This document shows, piece by piece, positions 36,799-46,130 of a DNA stretch of 64,000 bases. The DNA comes from an uncultured Acidobacteriota bacterium. GTDB taxonomy: Bacteria; Acidobacteriota; Terriglobia; Bryobacterales; Bryobacteraceae. The number at the start of each line of letters is the position of its first letter. Positions within the stretch are counted from its first letter, which is position 1. The notes beneath the pieces are model-generated. The model was given only the letters and a program-made list of their open reading frames with translations, was not told the DNA's origin and did no database searches. The stretch is from positions 1 through 64,000 of the forward strand of contig CADECY010000016.1 in NCBI GenBank assembly GCA_902825945.1. Direction: 5' to 3'. The position numbers and the translations under genes are program-made.

Positions 36799-37721
36799 AG
36801 ATTTGGAAGATCGTGTTGGCGGCGGCTCCGCTGTTCGCTCAGCAGCCCACGGCGGACGAGATGCCGCAGGAATTGGTGTGGGTGAATCGTCAAGGCAAGA
36901 TCACCGGACGCGCGGGACAGCCGCAGATGTCGATCTTCTTCCCGGAGATCTCGCCCGATGGCCGCTATGCCGCGGTTTCCGCGCGCGATGGCGAAGTGAA
37001 CGATCGCGATGTCTATGTCTACGACCTTTCGCGTGGAAGCCGCCGGGCGCTGGCTCCCGCGAAGGGGAACGACAACTTCCCGATTTGGACCGTGGACGGC
37101 AAAGACATCGTGTTCACCTCCTCGCGCTCCGGCAACTATGAACTCCACCGGATTCCCTTCGATTCGAACGGCGAGCCGAAGATGATCCTGAAGATGGAGG
37201 AATCGCAGTATCCACGCGGCATTTCGAAAGACCTACTGCTGTTCACTCACGCCGTGCCGAAGAGCCGCCGGCTGATGTCGATGCCGCTGGCTGGCGGCGC
37301 ATCGACTCCATACCTGGAAGACGCGAAGGCGTGGTACGACGGCGCGCGGATTTCGCCGGATGGCAAGTACGTGGCGTTCGTCTCGAATACCGGAGGGCCT
37401 TGGGAAGTCTTCGTGGCTGAAGTGGCGAATCCGAAAAAGCAGTGGAAAGTGTCGCGTGAACTGGCGCAGGGCTGGGCGGGCGGAGGCGGCGGAGTCCGCT
37501 GGCGCGCCGACGGCAAGGAACTCTTCTACATGATGGGCGATGCGATGGTCGCGGTGCCGGTGCAATCGAGTACGGGTGAATTCAAGGCTGGGGAAGGCAA
37601 GCGGCTGTTCTCGGCAATGGGCCTTCGCGGGAACTTCCCAGATGAAGCGCCTTGGCTAGCGAAGTTCGACGTCACCGCGGACGGCGAGCGATTTCTTTTC
37701 GTGAGGACCGTTCCGAAGTAG
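36795..37721 (+). CDS. Exported PD40/TolB-like beta-propeller protein
   Basis: A 308-residue protein with a short signal peptide (KIWKIVLAAAPLFAQQ). It is composed of PD40-type blades (FFPEISPDGRYAAV, DNFPIWTVDGKDIVFTSSRS, GARISPDGKYVAFVSNTGG, GGGVRWRADGKELFYM) and has no other catalytic domain. The start overlaps the previous gene (ATGA). It likely interacts with or complements the propeller of the upstream hydrolase. Confidence 0.82.
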   Translation: MKIWKIVLAAAPLFAQQPTADEMPQELVWVNRQGKITGRAGQPQMSIFFPEISPDGRYAAVSARDGEVNDRDVYVYDLSRGSRRALAPAKGNDNFPIWTVDGKDIVFTSSRSGNYELHRIPFDSNGEPKMILKMEESQYPRGISKDLLLFTHAVPKSRRLMSMPLAGGASTPYLEDAKAWYDGARISPDGKYVAFVSNTGGPWEVFVAEVANPKKQWKVSRELAQGWAGGGGGVRWRADGKELFYMMGDAMVAVPVQSSTGEFKAGEGKRLFSAMGLRGNFPDEAPWLAKFDVTADGERFLFVRTVPK

Positions 37722-37753
37722 GGCTGCCGCCGGTTTGGCGGCGAGGAGGAGTA

Positions 37754-39499
37754 ATGAACAGGCGCGATTGGCTTGGATCGCTGGCTCTCGGGGCGGCATC
37801 TGGTGTGGCGAGCGCCCAGACCGAAGCTCCTGAAAAGAAGAGCGCCACGGAGGCGCTCGACCTCGAACGTAAGATGGCGGATACGCTTGCCGGCAAGCGG
37901 CCGTACGAGCCGCTCGCTTATCCGTACTTCTCGCCTGACTACAAGCTGCCGTTTCCGCACATCGGCACTGAGAAACAGATTTTCCTCGACAACTTCATGC
38001 TCGAGTACTTCGAAGGTGTCGAGCGTGTGCTCACGCCCCCGGAGAAGACACCGAAGCCGCTGGTCGAGCAAACCGGGCTCCCGTGGGAGTCGGCCGCCTT
38101 CAATCCCATTGTGGTGGCGGCGATGAAAGATCCCGTCGCGGGCAACTTCAAGCTCTGGTATACGTTGTCGCTCAGTGGCGATCCCTACGGCACGGGGCAG
38201 GTCCTCTGCATCGCGGAATCGAACGACGCGATCCATTGGACCAAGACCACCGGCACCAAAGGCATCGCCTTTCGCGGCATCCGGGAGACCAACATCGTTC
38301 ACACCGACGATGTCACGGGCGTGGGCCTGGCGTTGAATCACGACCAGAGCGATCCGGCGCGGCGGTTCCTGCTGATTTACGCCCCGACCATCGAGGCGCG
38401 CGAGAAGGGCGCGCGCACGCTGTCGCGTGTGGCTGCGTCCGGGGATGGATGGAAGTGGAACGTCATCAGCCGCGATGTCGATCAGCGCCATCAGCACGAG
38501 TCGCGCATCATCTGGGATGAGTCGATCCGGCAATGGGTGTCGTATGGCCAGTATTCTCACCACTGGCATCATGGTCCGCGGATACGGCAGGTGGGGCGGC
38601 AAACGAGTCCGGACTTCATCCATTGGTCACCGAAGGAAGTGGTGCTGTCCTCCGATTGGGATCCGACGATCGGGCCCGACCGCGAGTTCCACGAAGCGTC
38701 GGTGCGCAAGGTGGGAGGACTCTACATCGCGATCACCGGCGTGGCCCACACCGAGCCGATCTGGAATTCGCGGACCAAGACGGTGCGCGGGATGTACGAA
38801 GGCACCGTCTGGCGCGACCAGTTCCGCGTGAACATGGCGCTCTATGTGAGCCGCGACGGACGGCGATTCACACGAGCGCATGGACCGGAGCCGTGGGTCG
38901 ACAACGGTCCGTACGGGAGCCAGGATTACGGCTACTCTTGCTACTCGTGCGCGGACGGCATGGTACACGATGGCAAGATGATCATTCCTTACAGCGCGAT
39001 TCCTGTCAAACAGTGGACACTTCCCAGGGAGGATTGGAAGCTGGTTCCAGCCTCGGCGCGCGACAAGTACGAGCGAGACGTAGCGGACGCGAACGCGCGT
39101 GGAATGGGCCGGGACAAGAAGCGTGGAAAGCGAGCGATCGGTGGCCTTGTGATGCGAGAAGACGGCTGGGCGATGCTGCGTCCCATTCGCGAAGAGGGCC
39201 GCGTGCTGACCAAACAGTTCGTCTTCGAGGGTGACGCATTGCGCATCAACGCTGACTGCGGAATTGGAAGCGTTCGGGTGGAGGCACTCGACCCATCGTT
39301 CGAACCGTATCCCGGATTCTCGGCGGCCGAATGCGCGGCCATCCACGACCCGGGTGGCAAGACGGTCTGGCACACGGCTCGCTGGAGCGGAAAGACGGAC
39401 GTCAGGGCGCTATGGAACAAGCCGGTTATCCTGCGGTTTCATTTGCGGGAATCCGCATTGTACGGCTTCCAGTTCGTCCGGGCCGGGGAGTGGGGCTGA
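37754..39499 (+). CDS. Tat-exported glycosidase-like five-bladed propeller protein
   Basis: A 581-residue protein starting at the ATG at 37754 with GAGGAGG 5 nt upstream. It opens with a Tat signal (MNRRDWLGSLALGAASGVASA). The rest resembles GH32/43/130-like propeller proteins: FLDNFMLEYFEGVERVL, FKLWYTLSLSG and a repeated pattern SNDAIHWTK / SPDFIHWSP / SRDGRRFTR, in which an 'S.DG..W' blade recurs. REFHEASVRKVGGLYI and ADGMVHDGKMIIPYS could supply acidic catalytic residues. The specific family and substrate are uncertain. It is 32 nt after the PD40 gene and may belong to the same operon. Confidence 0.75.
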   Translation: MNRRDWLGSLALGAASGVASAQTEAPEKKSATEALDLERKMADTLAGKRPYEPLAYPYFSPDYKLPFPHIGTEKQIFLDNFMLEYFEGVERVLTPPEKTPKPLVEQTGLPWESAAFNPIVVAAMKDPVAGNFKLWYTLSLSGDPYGTGQVLCIAESNDAIHWTKTTGTKGIAFRGIRETNIVHTDDVTGVGLALNHDQSDPARRFLLIYAPTIEAREKGARTLSRVAASGDGWKWNVISRDVDQRHQHESRIIWDESIRQWVSYGQYSHHWHHGPRIRQVGRQTSPDFIHWSPKEVVLSSDWDPTIGPDREFHEASVRKVGGLYIAITGVAHTEPIWNSRTKTVRGMYEGTVWRDQFRVNMALYVSRDGRRFTRAHGPEPWVDNGPYGSQDYGYSCYSCADGMVHDGKMIIPYSAIPVKQWTLPREDWKLVPASARDKYERDVADANARGMGRDKKRGKRAIGGLVMREDGWAMLRPIREEGRVLTKQFVFEGDALRINADCGIGSVRVEALDPSFEPYPGFSAAECAAIHDPGGKTVWHTARWSGKTDVRALWNKPVILRFHLRESALYGFQFVRAGEWG

Positions 39500-39520
39500 G
39501 CCCGTCCGCGGAATTCCGCG

Positions 39521-40196
39521 CTATCGCCGGCGAGCGGTTCTCTTTCGTGCGGGCGGTGTTGCAGTAGCCGCGACGCCTTTGGCTACAGCGTTCGCGAGTC
39601 CGGCGAGGTCGCGCGTCCAGAGCGCCTCGGGGTCGAGCCAGAGGCCGGGGAAGATGCGCGAACGGAACCAGCCGTCTTCATCGGCCGGCAGTTCGTGATA
39701 GCGGCCGTTCACCAGTTGACGCCAAACGATCTTGCGCTGCTTCGGGTGGACGGTAACGTACTCACTGACTCCGCCCTCGCGATACATCGCGAGCTTCGAG
39801 CCACGGTCACGCGCGGAGGCGGTCTTGCTGATCTCGATGATCAGTTCCGGAGCTCCCACTGGATAGTCGTTCACGATGCGGACTCGCCCGCCATGCTTCT
39901 CAGCAATCCAAAGCGCAAGGTCGGGTTGCGGGACATTCTGCCCTGGGAGGTGCCAAGTCCCATTGGCGCCGGCACGTAAGCGAGGGTTCGCAATCAGGTA
40001 GGGCGCGGTCCATGCCGACACAACATACGAGAGATCGGCGTGGGTATTGGATACGGTGAAGGCAAATGCACGACTCCATCGATCAGCTCCGCGCCGATGC
40101 AACTCCGGCATCGCCTCCCGCGGCGCTGAATTCGTCTCGCGTCAGGCGGTCGCCATCGCGCAACGGCGGAATGTCGCCGCGTGGGGACATCGGCAT
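39521..40196 (-). pseudogene. Uma2-family (DUF820) nuclease with three N-terminal frameshifts
   Basis: The C-terminal 180 residues are a clear Uma2 domain (PGQNVPQPDLALWI, VGAPELIIEISKTASARD, MYREGGVSEYVTV). The N-terminal part is broken. It starts at 40196 (MPMSPRGDIPPLRDGDRLTRDEF), shifts frame between 40120 and 40128 to give EAMPELHR, shifts again near 40090-40096 to give AELIDGVVHLPSP, then returns near 40055 to the frame with VSNTHADL. Each segment matches the order of the intact family, so three 1-nt indels are the simplest reading. An open frame from 40111 remains, but its first 25 residues are partly out of frame. Uma2 proteins are PD-(D/E)XK nucleases often multiplied in genomes. Confidence 0.82.
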
Positions 40197-40228
40197 CTCA
40201 GTGGCTCCGGCGATCATCGTCTCGCGCG

Positions 40229-41236
40229 CTACCCCCGAATCAGTTCCTCGAGCTTCCGCACATCCTCGTTCTTGCCCATCACAATCAGGAAATCTCCCTG
40301 ATCGATCACCGTGTCGGCGGCGGGGTTGAATTCCATTTGTCCGTTTGCGCGCCGGATCGCGAGCACGATCACGCCGAGATCGCGGCGCAATTGCATCTCT
40401 CGCAGAGATCGCGTCGCCATCGAGCTGCCATCGGAGATGAGCACCTGTTCGATTCCGATCTCGAGTCCGAGGTTCGAAGTCGAAGCGGTGATATCGAGGA
40501 ACTCGTAGACGTGCGGACGCAGGATCGACTGCGCAAGGCGGTAGCCGGTGATGGCATACGGCATGAACACCGCATCGGCGCCCGCGCGGCGCATCTTCGC
40601 TTCCGACGCCTCTTCCGCGACGCGGGCCGACACAGCAAGATTCGGATTGAGGCCTTTCGCGGAGAGGATCAAGAAAAGGTTGTCGGCATCGCTCGAGAGC
40701 GCGGCCACGAGCCCGCGGGCGCGTCTCACTCCGGCCTCGATCAGCATCTCATCACGGGTCGAGTCGGCGTGGACGGCGAGCATGCCCGCCTTGATCGCGC
40801 GCTCGACGCGCTCTTCGTTGCGATCCATCACGACGAAGGGAACACCCGTGCGTTGGAGTTCGGCGGCGGCGCCGCGCCCAACGCGTCCGAATCCGCACAG
40901 AATGAAATGGTCTTTGAGACTATCGATCATTTTCTTGGCTCGCCGTTTCTGAAACAGGTCCGAAAAAGAAGTTTCCAGCGCGGTCTGCGTGACCACGCCC
41001 ACGGCGTAGAACATGATACTCACGCCGAACAGAATCAGGAAGATGTTGAACACGCGGCCCGCCGTGCTCAATGCGTGGACCTCGAAGTAGCCGACGGTGG
41101 CGATGGTGATCACCGTCATATAGAAGGCGTCGAACGGCGGGTAATTCGCGATCAGGACAAAACCGCCAGTGCCCACCGTCAGCGTGACAGCCAGCAGGAT
41201 CACGAGCGTTGCCAAACGCCGGTAGAGCCGGTCCAA
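40229..41236 (-). CDS. Two-TM potassium channel with RCK (TrkA-N/TrkA-C) domains
   Basis: A 335-residue protein. Two membrane helices (about 8-30 and 60-85) flank a pore loop with filter TIATVGYFEV (about 45-54). The canonical filter is T-V-G-Y-G-D/E; here the second Gly is Phe. RCK-N follows (about 108-225, HFILCGFGRVGRGAAAEL, a Rossmann GxGxxG for nucleotide). RCK-C is about 245-335. This is the MthK/GsuK-like architecture of ligand-gated K+ channels. It lies 6 nt after the phosphatase gene. Ion selectivity may differ because of the filter change. Confidence 0.87.
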   Translation of the reverse strand: MDRLYRRLATLVILLAVTLTVGTGGFVLIANYPPFDAFYMTVITIATVGYFEVHALSTAGRVFNIFLILFGVSIMFYAVGVVTQTALETSFSDLFQKRRAKKMIDSLKDHFILCGFGRVGRGAAAELQRTGVPFVVMDRNEERVERAIKAGMLAVHADSTRDEMLIEAGVRRARGLVAALSSDADNLFLILSAKGLNPNLAVSARVAEEASEAKMRRAGADAVFMPYAITGYRLAQSILRPHVYEFLDITASTSNLGLEIGIEQVLISDGSSMATRSLREMQLRRDLGVIVLAIRRANGQMEFNPAADTVIDQGDFLIVMGKNEDVRKLEELIRG

Positions 41237-41242
41237 AGCCTC

Positions 41243-43066
41243 TCAATGCCTCCGCGCGATCAGGATCGTCAGGTCGTCCTGGAGCTCCGCCGACCCGGTG
41301 AACTTGGTTACCGCCTCCCGCACCGTCCCGGCGATCTTCGCGGAATCGAGTGTCGCCGATTGCGTGAACAGTTCAGTCAAGCGGCGGTCTCCGAACATCT
41401 CTCCGAACTCGTTCTCGGGTTCGCTGACTCCATCGGTGTATGCTACCAGCAAATCGCCGGGCTGCAACCGCACCGAGCGCTCATCGTATCGCGCGACCGG
41501 CAGCAAGCCCACCACGGTCCCGGTGACCTCTAGCGGCTGCGCGACACCGTCCCGGATGAGCAACGGCGGCAGATGTCCGGCGTTGCAGTAGGTGAGCGTG
41601 CTGGTCGCATCTTCGTAGATCCCGAAAAAGAAGGTCGCGTACTTCTCCTGCGACGTGGTCTCGTAGAGTTGCAGATTCAGCTTGGTCACCAGGCGCGATG
41701 GCATCGCGCACGCGCCCGGCCAATCTTCGACATCGCGGATCTGCGAGCGCAGCGATGCCTGCAGCGAAGCCATCAGCAGCGCCGCCGATATTCCTTTTCC
41801 CGCGACGTCGCCGAGAGCGATCGCCAGGCGTCCGCCCGACAGTGGCTGGCAATCGTAGTAGTCGCCCGAGACCGTTCGCGCCGGGTGGCACGCCCCGAAC
41901 ACGGAGAGCGTCTCGACACGCGGCATCGTCTTGGGGAAGAGTTTCGCTTGAACTCCGCGGGCGATCTCCAATTCGGTGTCGATACGTTCCTTCTCTTTCG
42001 CCACCTGAATCAGTTCCTCGAGATGCGCGGTCATTTGATTGAATGAGAGGCCGAGCTGCGCGAGCTGGTCCTTGCCCTTGACAGGAATCCGGTGCGCGAA
42101 GTCTCCGCTGACGATATGTTGTGTGCCTTCGTAGAGTTCGTTCACCGCGTTCGTGATCGTTCGCGTGAGCGAGACGCCGAGGAGAATCGAGATCACCTGG
42201 ACCACGAGAAAGGTGATGCCGAGGAAGCGCAGCACATCCATGAGGGGCGACACCGTCTGCTGCGTGAAGACGATATTGAGCACGCGTGAAAGGCGCGAGC
42301 GCACGCTGAGCAACGCCTGGCCGATCTCCTCCGGCTTGTCGCGATCGGCAACCGGCAGGTAGACGCCCCAGAGCAGTTCCGCGTCGAACCGGTTCACCGC
42401 GGGCGGAACCACCGCCTCGTCTCCGTTCGATTCCTGCGTTCGAAACCGGCTGCCGCTTTCGTCCAGCAAGGTTACATCGCCAATTCCCGGAATGAGCGAG
42501 GAGAGCCATCCCCGCGTCAACGGTGCTTCGACGAGCACGTCTCCGGACTTGCCCCAGACGAACATGCGCCCGGCTCGCACCGCCAGGCCGCTGCCGTTGC
42601 CGGACACATCGGGAGCCGGATCATCCGCGATCCGGACTCCCGGGAATCGCGTATCGAGGAACGCCTTCATTCTCTCGCTCACTTGCGAGCGATGCTTCGC
42701 ATCGGTGCTCACGATCGCGCGCGCCGTGCTCTCGAGCGATTGCAGCCGGCGGTCGAGTTCGGAGTGGACCAGGTGCACCGAGATCTGCTCACCGACATAA
42801 CGCGAACCGAACCTCACGAGTCCGAGCAACAGTAAGATCGGGATGACCGCAATGAAGACATATGCGGCAATCAGCCGGTTCCGCAGCCTCCAAATCGCGC
42901 CGCGAAGCAATTGCGCGCCATGGCGCACGGCGAGGTAGGTTCCCAGCACGAGAGCCACGCACAACGCGCCCAGCCAGATGGGAAGTGGAATCGAGACGAA
43001 GCGTCCGGCCACGGTGATGGCGGCCGCGCTTGCGAACGCTACCTCTGACCGGCGGCCGGCGAGCAT
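41243..43066 (-). CDS. Membrane HAMP-SpoIIE (PP2C-type) phosphatase
   Basis: A 607-residue protein. Hydrophobic segments lie near 15-50 and 65-85, with a long extracytoplasmic region (about 88-275), another TM (about 278-300) and a HAMP domain (about 300-355, HRIPVKGKDQLAQLGLSFNQM). The SpoIIE/PP2C phosphatase domain (about 385-605) shows GDYYDCQPL, ALGDVAGKGISAALLMA, YTDGVSE and DDLTILI with the metal-binding Asp residues. Such proteins dephosphorylate anti-anti-sigma factors, but no STAS or anti-sigma gene is visible here. It begins 1 nt after the LOG-family gene. Confidence 0.88.
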   Translation of the reverse strand: MLAGRRSEVAFASAAAITVAGRFVSIPLPIWLGALCVALVLGTYLAVRHGAQLLRGAIWRLRNRLIAAYVFIAVIPILLLLGLVRFGSRYVGEQISVHLVHSELDRRLQSLESTARAIVSTDAKHRSQVSERMKAFLDTRFPGVRIADDPAPDVSGNGSGLAVRAGRMFVWGKSGDVLVEAPLTRGWLSSLIPGIGDVTLLDESGSRFRTQESNGDEAVVPPAVNRFDAELLWGVYLPVADRDKPEEIGQALLSVRSRLSRVLNIVFTQQTVSPLMDVLRFLGITFLVVQVISILLGVSLTRTITNAVNELYEGTQHIVSGDFAHRIPVKGKDQLAQLGLSFNQMTAHLEELIQVAKEKERIDTELEIARGVQAKLFPKTMPRVETLSVFGACHPARTVSGDYYDCQPLSGGRLAIALGDVAGKGISAALLMASLQASLRSQIRDVEDWPGACAMPSRLVTKLNLQLYETTSQEKYATFFFGIYEDATSTLTYCNAGHLPPLLIRDGVAQPLEVTGTVVGLLPVARYDERSVRLQPGDLLVAYTDGVSEPENEFGEMFGDRRLTELFTQSATLDSAKIAGTVREAVTKFTGSAELQDDLTILIARRH

Positions 43067-43067
43067 G

Positions 43068-43871
43068 TCAGCCGCGCGTGCTGGCGATGGCCGGCGTGTC
43101 CTCTTCCGCCTTCGGCTGCTTCTGCTGCGGCTGGAGGTAGAACTTCGTCAGACCGTCGCGCAGATATCCGAACGCGGTATCGACATCGTCGGCCCACTGG
43201 AACAGGTTGAGATCCTCCGGGCTGATCATGCCGTGGCGAGCGAGCGCGTCGAAGTCAAGAACTTCCTTCCAGAACGCGCTGCCATAGAGCACGATTACGA
43301 GATTCTTCTCGAGCTTGCGTGTCTGCGCGAGAGTGAGCAACTCGCTCAGTTCGTCCAGCGTGCCGAAGCCGCCCGGAAACACGACGAGCGCCTTGGCGAG
43401 ATAGGCGAACCAGAACTTCCGCATGAAGAAGTAGTGGAACTCGAAACAGAGATCGGAAGTGATGTACGGGTTCGGTTTCTGTTCGAACGGCAGGCCGATG
43501 TTGAGCCCGATGCTTTGGCCGCCCGCGTCGGCGGCGCCGCGATTGGCGGCTTCCATGATGCCGGGTCCGCCACCCGTCGTCACGACGAAGCGGCGCTTGG
43601 AGTGTTCGATCGCGTTCGACCACTCAGTGACCTTCCTCGCCAAGTTGCGCGCGTCGTCATAGTAGCGCGCCATCGGACCATCTTCCTTGATGCGCGCCGA
43701 TCCGAAAAACACCACCGTGTCGTGCACGCGTTCCTGGCGAAAGTGTGCCAGCGGATGCAGGTATTCGGAAAGGATCCGGACGGATCGCCCGGTCTTGCTC
43801 TCGAGGAACTTCGTGTTCTTGTAGGCTACCGGGTTGCAGGACAAGCCGTAGTCGAAAGGATTTTCAGCCAT
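43068..43871 (-). CDS. LOG/TIGR00730 family Rossmann-fold protein
   Basis: A 267-residue cytoplasmic protein with the signature PGGFGTLDEL (about 165-174) and VVTTGGGPGIMEAANRGA (about 96-113). These define the lysine-decarboxylase-like LOG family of nucleotide 5'-monophosphate nucleosidases/phosphoribohydrolases. The N- and C-terminal extensions place it in the larger YgdH/PpnN-like subgroup, though it is shorter than PpnN. It overlaps lpxD by 8 nt. Confidence 0.88.
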   Translation of the reverse strand: MAENPFDYGLSCNPVAYKNTKFLESKTGRSVRILSEYLHPLAHFRQERVHDTVVFFGSARIKEDGPMARYYDDARNLARKVTEWSNAIEHSKRRFVVTTGGGPGIMEAANRGAADAGGQSIGLNIGLPFEQKPNPYITSDLCFEFHYFFMRKFWFAYLAKALVVFPGGFGTLDELSELLTLAQTRKLEKNLVIVLYGSAFWKEVLDFDALARHGMISPEDLNLFQWADDVDTAFGYLRDGLTKFYLQPQQKQPKAEEDTPAIASTRG

Positions 43872-44907
43872 TGTTGTTCGGTTGCGCGGCGCCGGATTCT
43901 AGCCGCGCCAAGCGTTGCTCCAATTGTCGCACTTGCTTCAATAGGTCCGGCAGTTTCGGATAGGCGGCAATCGCGCGGCGCCACGCGGCCGCGTCGAAGG
44001 CCGGAGAGCCGCTGATGATCGAGCCGGCTTCCACGTCGTGCCCGACACCACTCTGCGCATAGACAATCGCGTTGTCATGAACGGTCAGGTGTCCGGAGAT
44101 TCCCACCTGGCCCGCCAGAAGCACGCTCTTCTCGAGGATCGTGCTGCCCGCGAGGCCCACCTGCGAACAGATGATGTTGTCCTCGCCCACCACGCAAGCG
44201 TGGCCGACCTGCACGAGCGAGTCGACCTTGGCGCCGCGTTTGACGCGAGTTTCGCCGATCGTCGCGCGGTCGATGTTGGTGAGCGACTGGATCTCGACAT
44301 CATCCTCAATGACCGTAACGCCCGACTGCGGAATCTTGTAGTGCGTGCCGTCCTTGCGCTTGGCGAATCCGTAGCCGTCGCCGCCAATGACGCAGTTGTT
44401 TTGCAGAATCACACGATCGCCCACCACGCAGAACTCCCGGACCACCGAGCCTGAATGCGCGGTGAAGTCATCGCCGATCCGCGCGCCCTCGTAGATCACG
44501 ACGTGCGGATGGATCACGGCATTCGCGCCGACCGTCGCGTGCTCGCCGATCACGGCATAGGCTCCAATCGATGCGTTCGGACCTACGGTAGCCTTCGGCG
44601 CGATCCACGCCGAGGGATGCACGCCTGGAGCTGGCCGGGGCGGCGCATAGAAGAACTCGAGAGTGCGGGCAAAGTCGAGGTACGGATTCGCCGAAACGAG
44701 GCTCGTGACCGGAAGTCCGCGAACAGGCTCGCTCACCAGGATCGCGCCCGCGCGCGTGTCCTTCACCTTCGGCGCGTACTTCTTATTGGCGAGAAAGGTG
44801 ATCTCGTTCGGGCCCGCCTGTTCGAGTCCGGCGACGCCCGTGATGTCGATCTCTCCGTCGCCGTGGAGTTCGCAGCCGAGGCGTTCCGCGATATCTTTGA
44901 GAAGCAT
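43864..44907 (-). CDS. lpxD: UDP-3-O-acylglucosamine N-acyltransferase
   Basis: A 347-residue protein of usual LpxD length. The N-terminal uridine-binding domain (1-100) has VAGLEQAGPNEITFLANKKY. A left-handed beta-helix of hexapeptide repeats (about 100-300) follows, including GGDGYGFAKRKDGTHYKIPQ. The likely catalytic His236 lies in LVQVGHACVVG. The C-terminus is helical (VRQLEQRLARLES). LpxD adds the second acyl chain in lipid A synthesis, so the organism makes lipopolysaccharide-type lipid A. A TACCCT box ends 9 nt upstream of the ATG. No other lpx gene is adjacent. Confidence 0.93.
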   Translation of the reverse strand: MLLKDIAERLGCELHGDGEIDITGVAGLEQAGPNEITFLANKKYAPKVKDTRAGAILVSEPVRGLPVTSLVSANPYLDFARTLEFFYAPPRPAPGVHPSAWIAPKATVGPNASIGAYAVIGEHATVGANAVIHPHVVIYEGARIGDDFTAHSGSVVREFCVVGDRVILQNNCVIGGDGYGFAKRKDGTHYKIPQSGVTVIEDDVEIQSLTNIDRATIGETRVKRGAKVDSLVQVGHACVVGEDNIICSQVGLAGSTILEKSVLLAGQVGISGHLTVHDNAIVYAQSGVGHDVEAGSIISGSPAFDAAAWRRAIAAYPKLPDLLKQVRQLEQRLARLESGAAQPNNNG

Positions 44908-44999
44908 GAAACCACTAGGGTACGAGAAGCCGGTGCCCGAGTGCGCTCTCGTGCCGGAAATCTCCGGAACAACCAGGGTACTCGCTGCGTAGCAACGGT

Positions 45000-46103
45000 A
45001 TGGCTCAGGACTTTCAGGCGGCGCCCGCTCGCGAGTACGGGCTCGACTGGCTTCGCGTGACCGCCTTCGGGATCCTCATCTTCTACCACTCCGGCATGAT
45101 CTTCGTGCCGTGGGAATTCCACATCAAGAACGCGGAGCAAAGCGACGCGCTCGCCTGGATCATGGTGTTCTTCAACCGATGGCGGTTGCCGCTACTCTTC
45201 TTCATCTCGGGCTGCGGCGTCAGGTTCTCCTTACGGAGGCGGAGCATGCGTGAGTTCGCGGCCGAGCGCGTGAAACGCTTGCTGATTCCGGTGCTGTTCG
45301 GGATCTTCGTGGTGGTTCCGCCGCAGATCTATGTCGAGCGCCTCCAGAAGGGCGCCGGCTTCGGATACGCGGAGTTCTATCGCACGGTGTTCGCCTTCGT
45401 ACCCTACCCGGACGGTAACATGAGCTGGCACCACCTGTGGTTCGCCGTCTATCTGCTCGTCTATTCGCTCGCGGGAATTCCGCTGTTCAGCGCGATTCGC
45501 GCGGCAGGCGGATGGAAGTGGCTGGTGACGGCGATCAAGCGCTGGCCAGCGGCCATCTACCTCATCAACGCGCCATCGCTCGCGGTGGCCTTCACGCTGG
45601 GTCCGCGATGGCCCACGACGCACAACCTGGTCGCGGACTGGGCGAATCTCACCGGGAGCTTCCTGACATTTCTCTGGGGATTCGTGATCGCATCGACGCC
45701 CGGCTTTCTCGACATCATCGAGCGGAGGCGCCGCGAGTTCCTGAGTGCCGCCGTGCTAGTGACCGCCGTGTTCTACGCGTTGCGTGCACAGGGGCAATCG
45801 AGCACGCTCGTCAACGGCTACCTCGGCATGCTGTGGATCTTCACTTTCGTGGGCTGGGCCCGCGCGAAGGTGCGATCCGGCGGCGCGTGGCTCGCCTACG
45901 CTAACGAAGCCGTCTACCCCTTCTACATCCTGCATCAGACGTTCATCGTGGTGGCTGGGTACTTCTTCGTTCAGCAGCCGTGGAGCCTCGCGGTGAAGCT
46001 GACGGTCACGATGTGCTCCGGCTTTCTCGGAAGCTGGATGGGATTCGAGATCGTGAAACGATGGAACGTCACCAGGATGCTCTTCGGCCTGCGTCCGGTT
46101 TGA
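45000..46103 (+). CDS. Membrane acyltransferase 3 family protein (glucan/exopolysaccharide acylation)
   Basis: A 367-residue integral membrane protein with about ten hydrophobic segments. The opening REYGLDWLRVTAFGILIFYHSG matches the Acyl_transf_3 motif (R...D.LR...I...V...H), and the following WRLPLLFFISGCGVRFSLRRRS is typical of the OpgC/MdoC-like subgroup. These enzymes move acyl groups across the membrane to sugars. The substrate is unknown. The gene is divergent from lpxD with a 92-bp spacer, which fits an envelope-modification role. Confidence 0.87.
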   Translation: MAQDFQAAPAREYGLDWLRVTAFGILIFYHSGMIFVPWEFHIKNAEQSDALAWIMVFFNRWRLPLLFFISGCGVRFSLRRRSMREFAAERVKRLLIPVLFGIFVVVPPQIYVERLQKGAGFGYAEFYRTVFAFVPYPDGNMSWHHLWFAVYLLVYSLAGIPLFSAIRAAGGWKWLVTAIKRWPAAIYLINAPSLAVAFTLGPRWPTTHNLVADWANLTGSFLTFLWGFVIASTPGFLDIIERRRREFLSAAVLVTAVFYALRAQGQSSTLVNGYLGMLWIFTFVGWARAKVRSGGAWLAYANEAVYPFYILHQTFIVVAGYFFVQQPWSLAVKLTVTMCSGFLGSWMGFEIVKRWNVTRMLFGLRPV

Positions 46104-46105
46104 AA

Positions 46106-46111
46106 TAGAAT
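46106..46111 (+). promoter_or_regulatory. Possible -10 box TAGAAT for TonB receptor 3
   Basis: TAGAAT directly after the acyltransferase stop; the AGGAGG ribosome-binding site follows at 46118-46123, 7 nt before the ATG at 46131. This ribosome-binding site decides the start in favour of 46131 over the ATG at 46110. Confidence 0.4.
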
Positions 46112-46130
46112 GCCACTAGGAGGCCAGTCC

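Noticed and set aside
39521..40111. Intact Uma2 protein starting at 40111
   Set aside because: The family N-terminus (DRLTRDEF, AELIDGVVH) lies upstream and in other frames, so this start only reflects the frameshifts.
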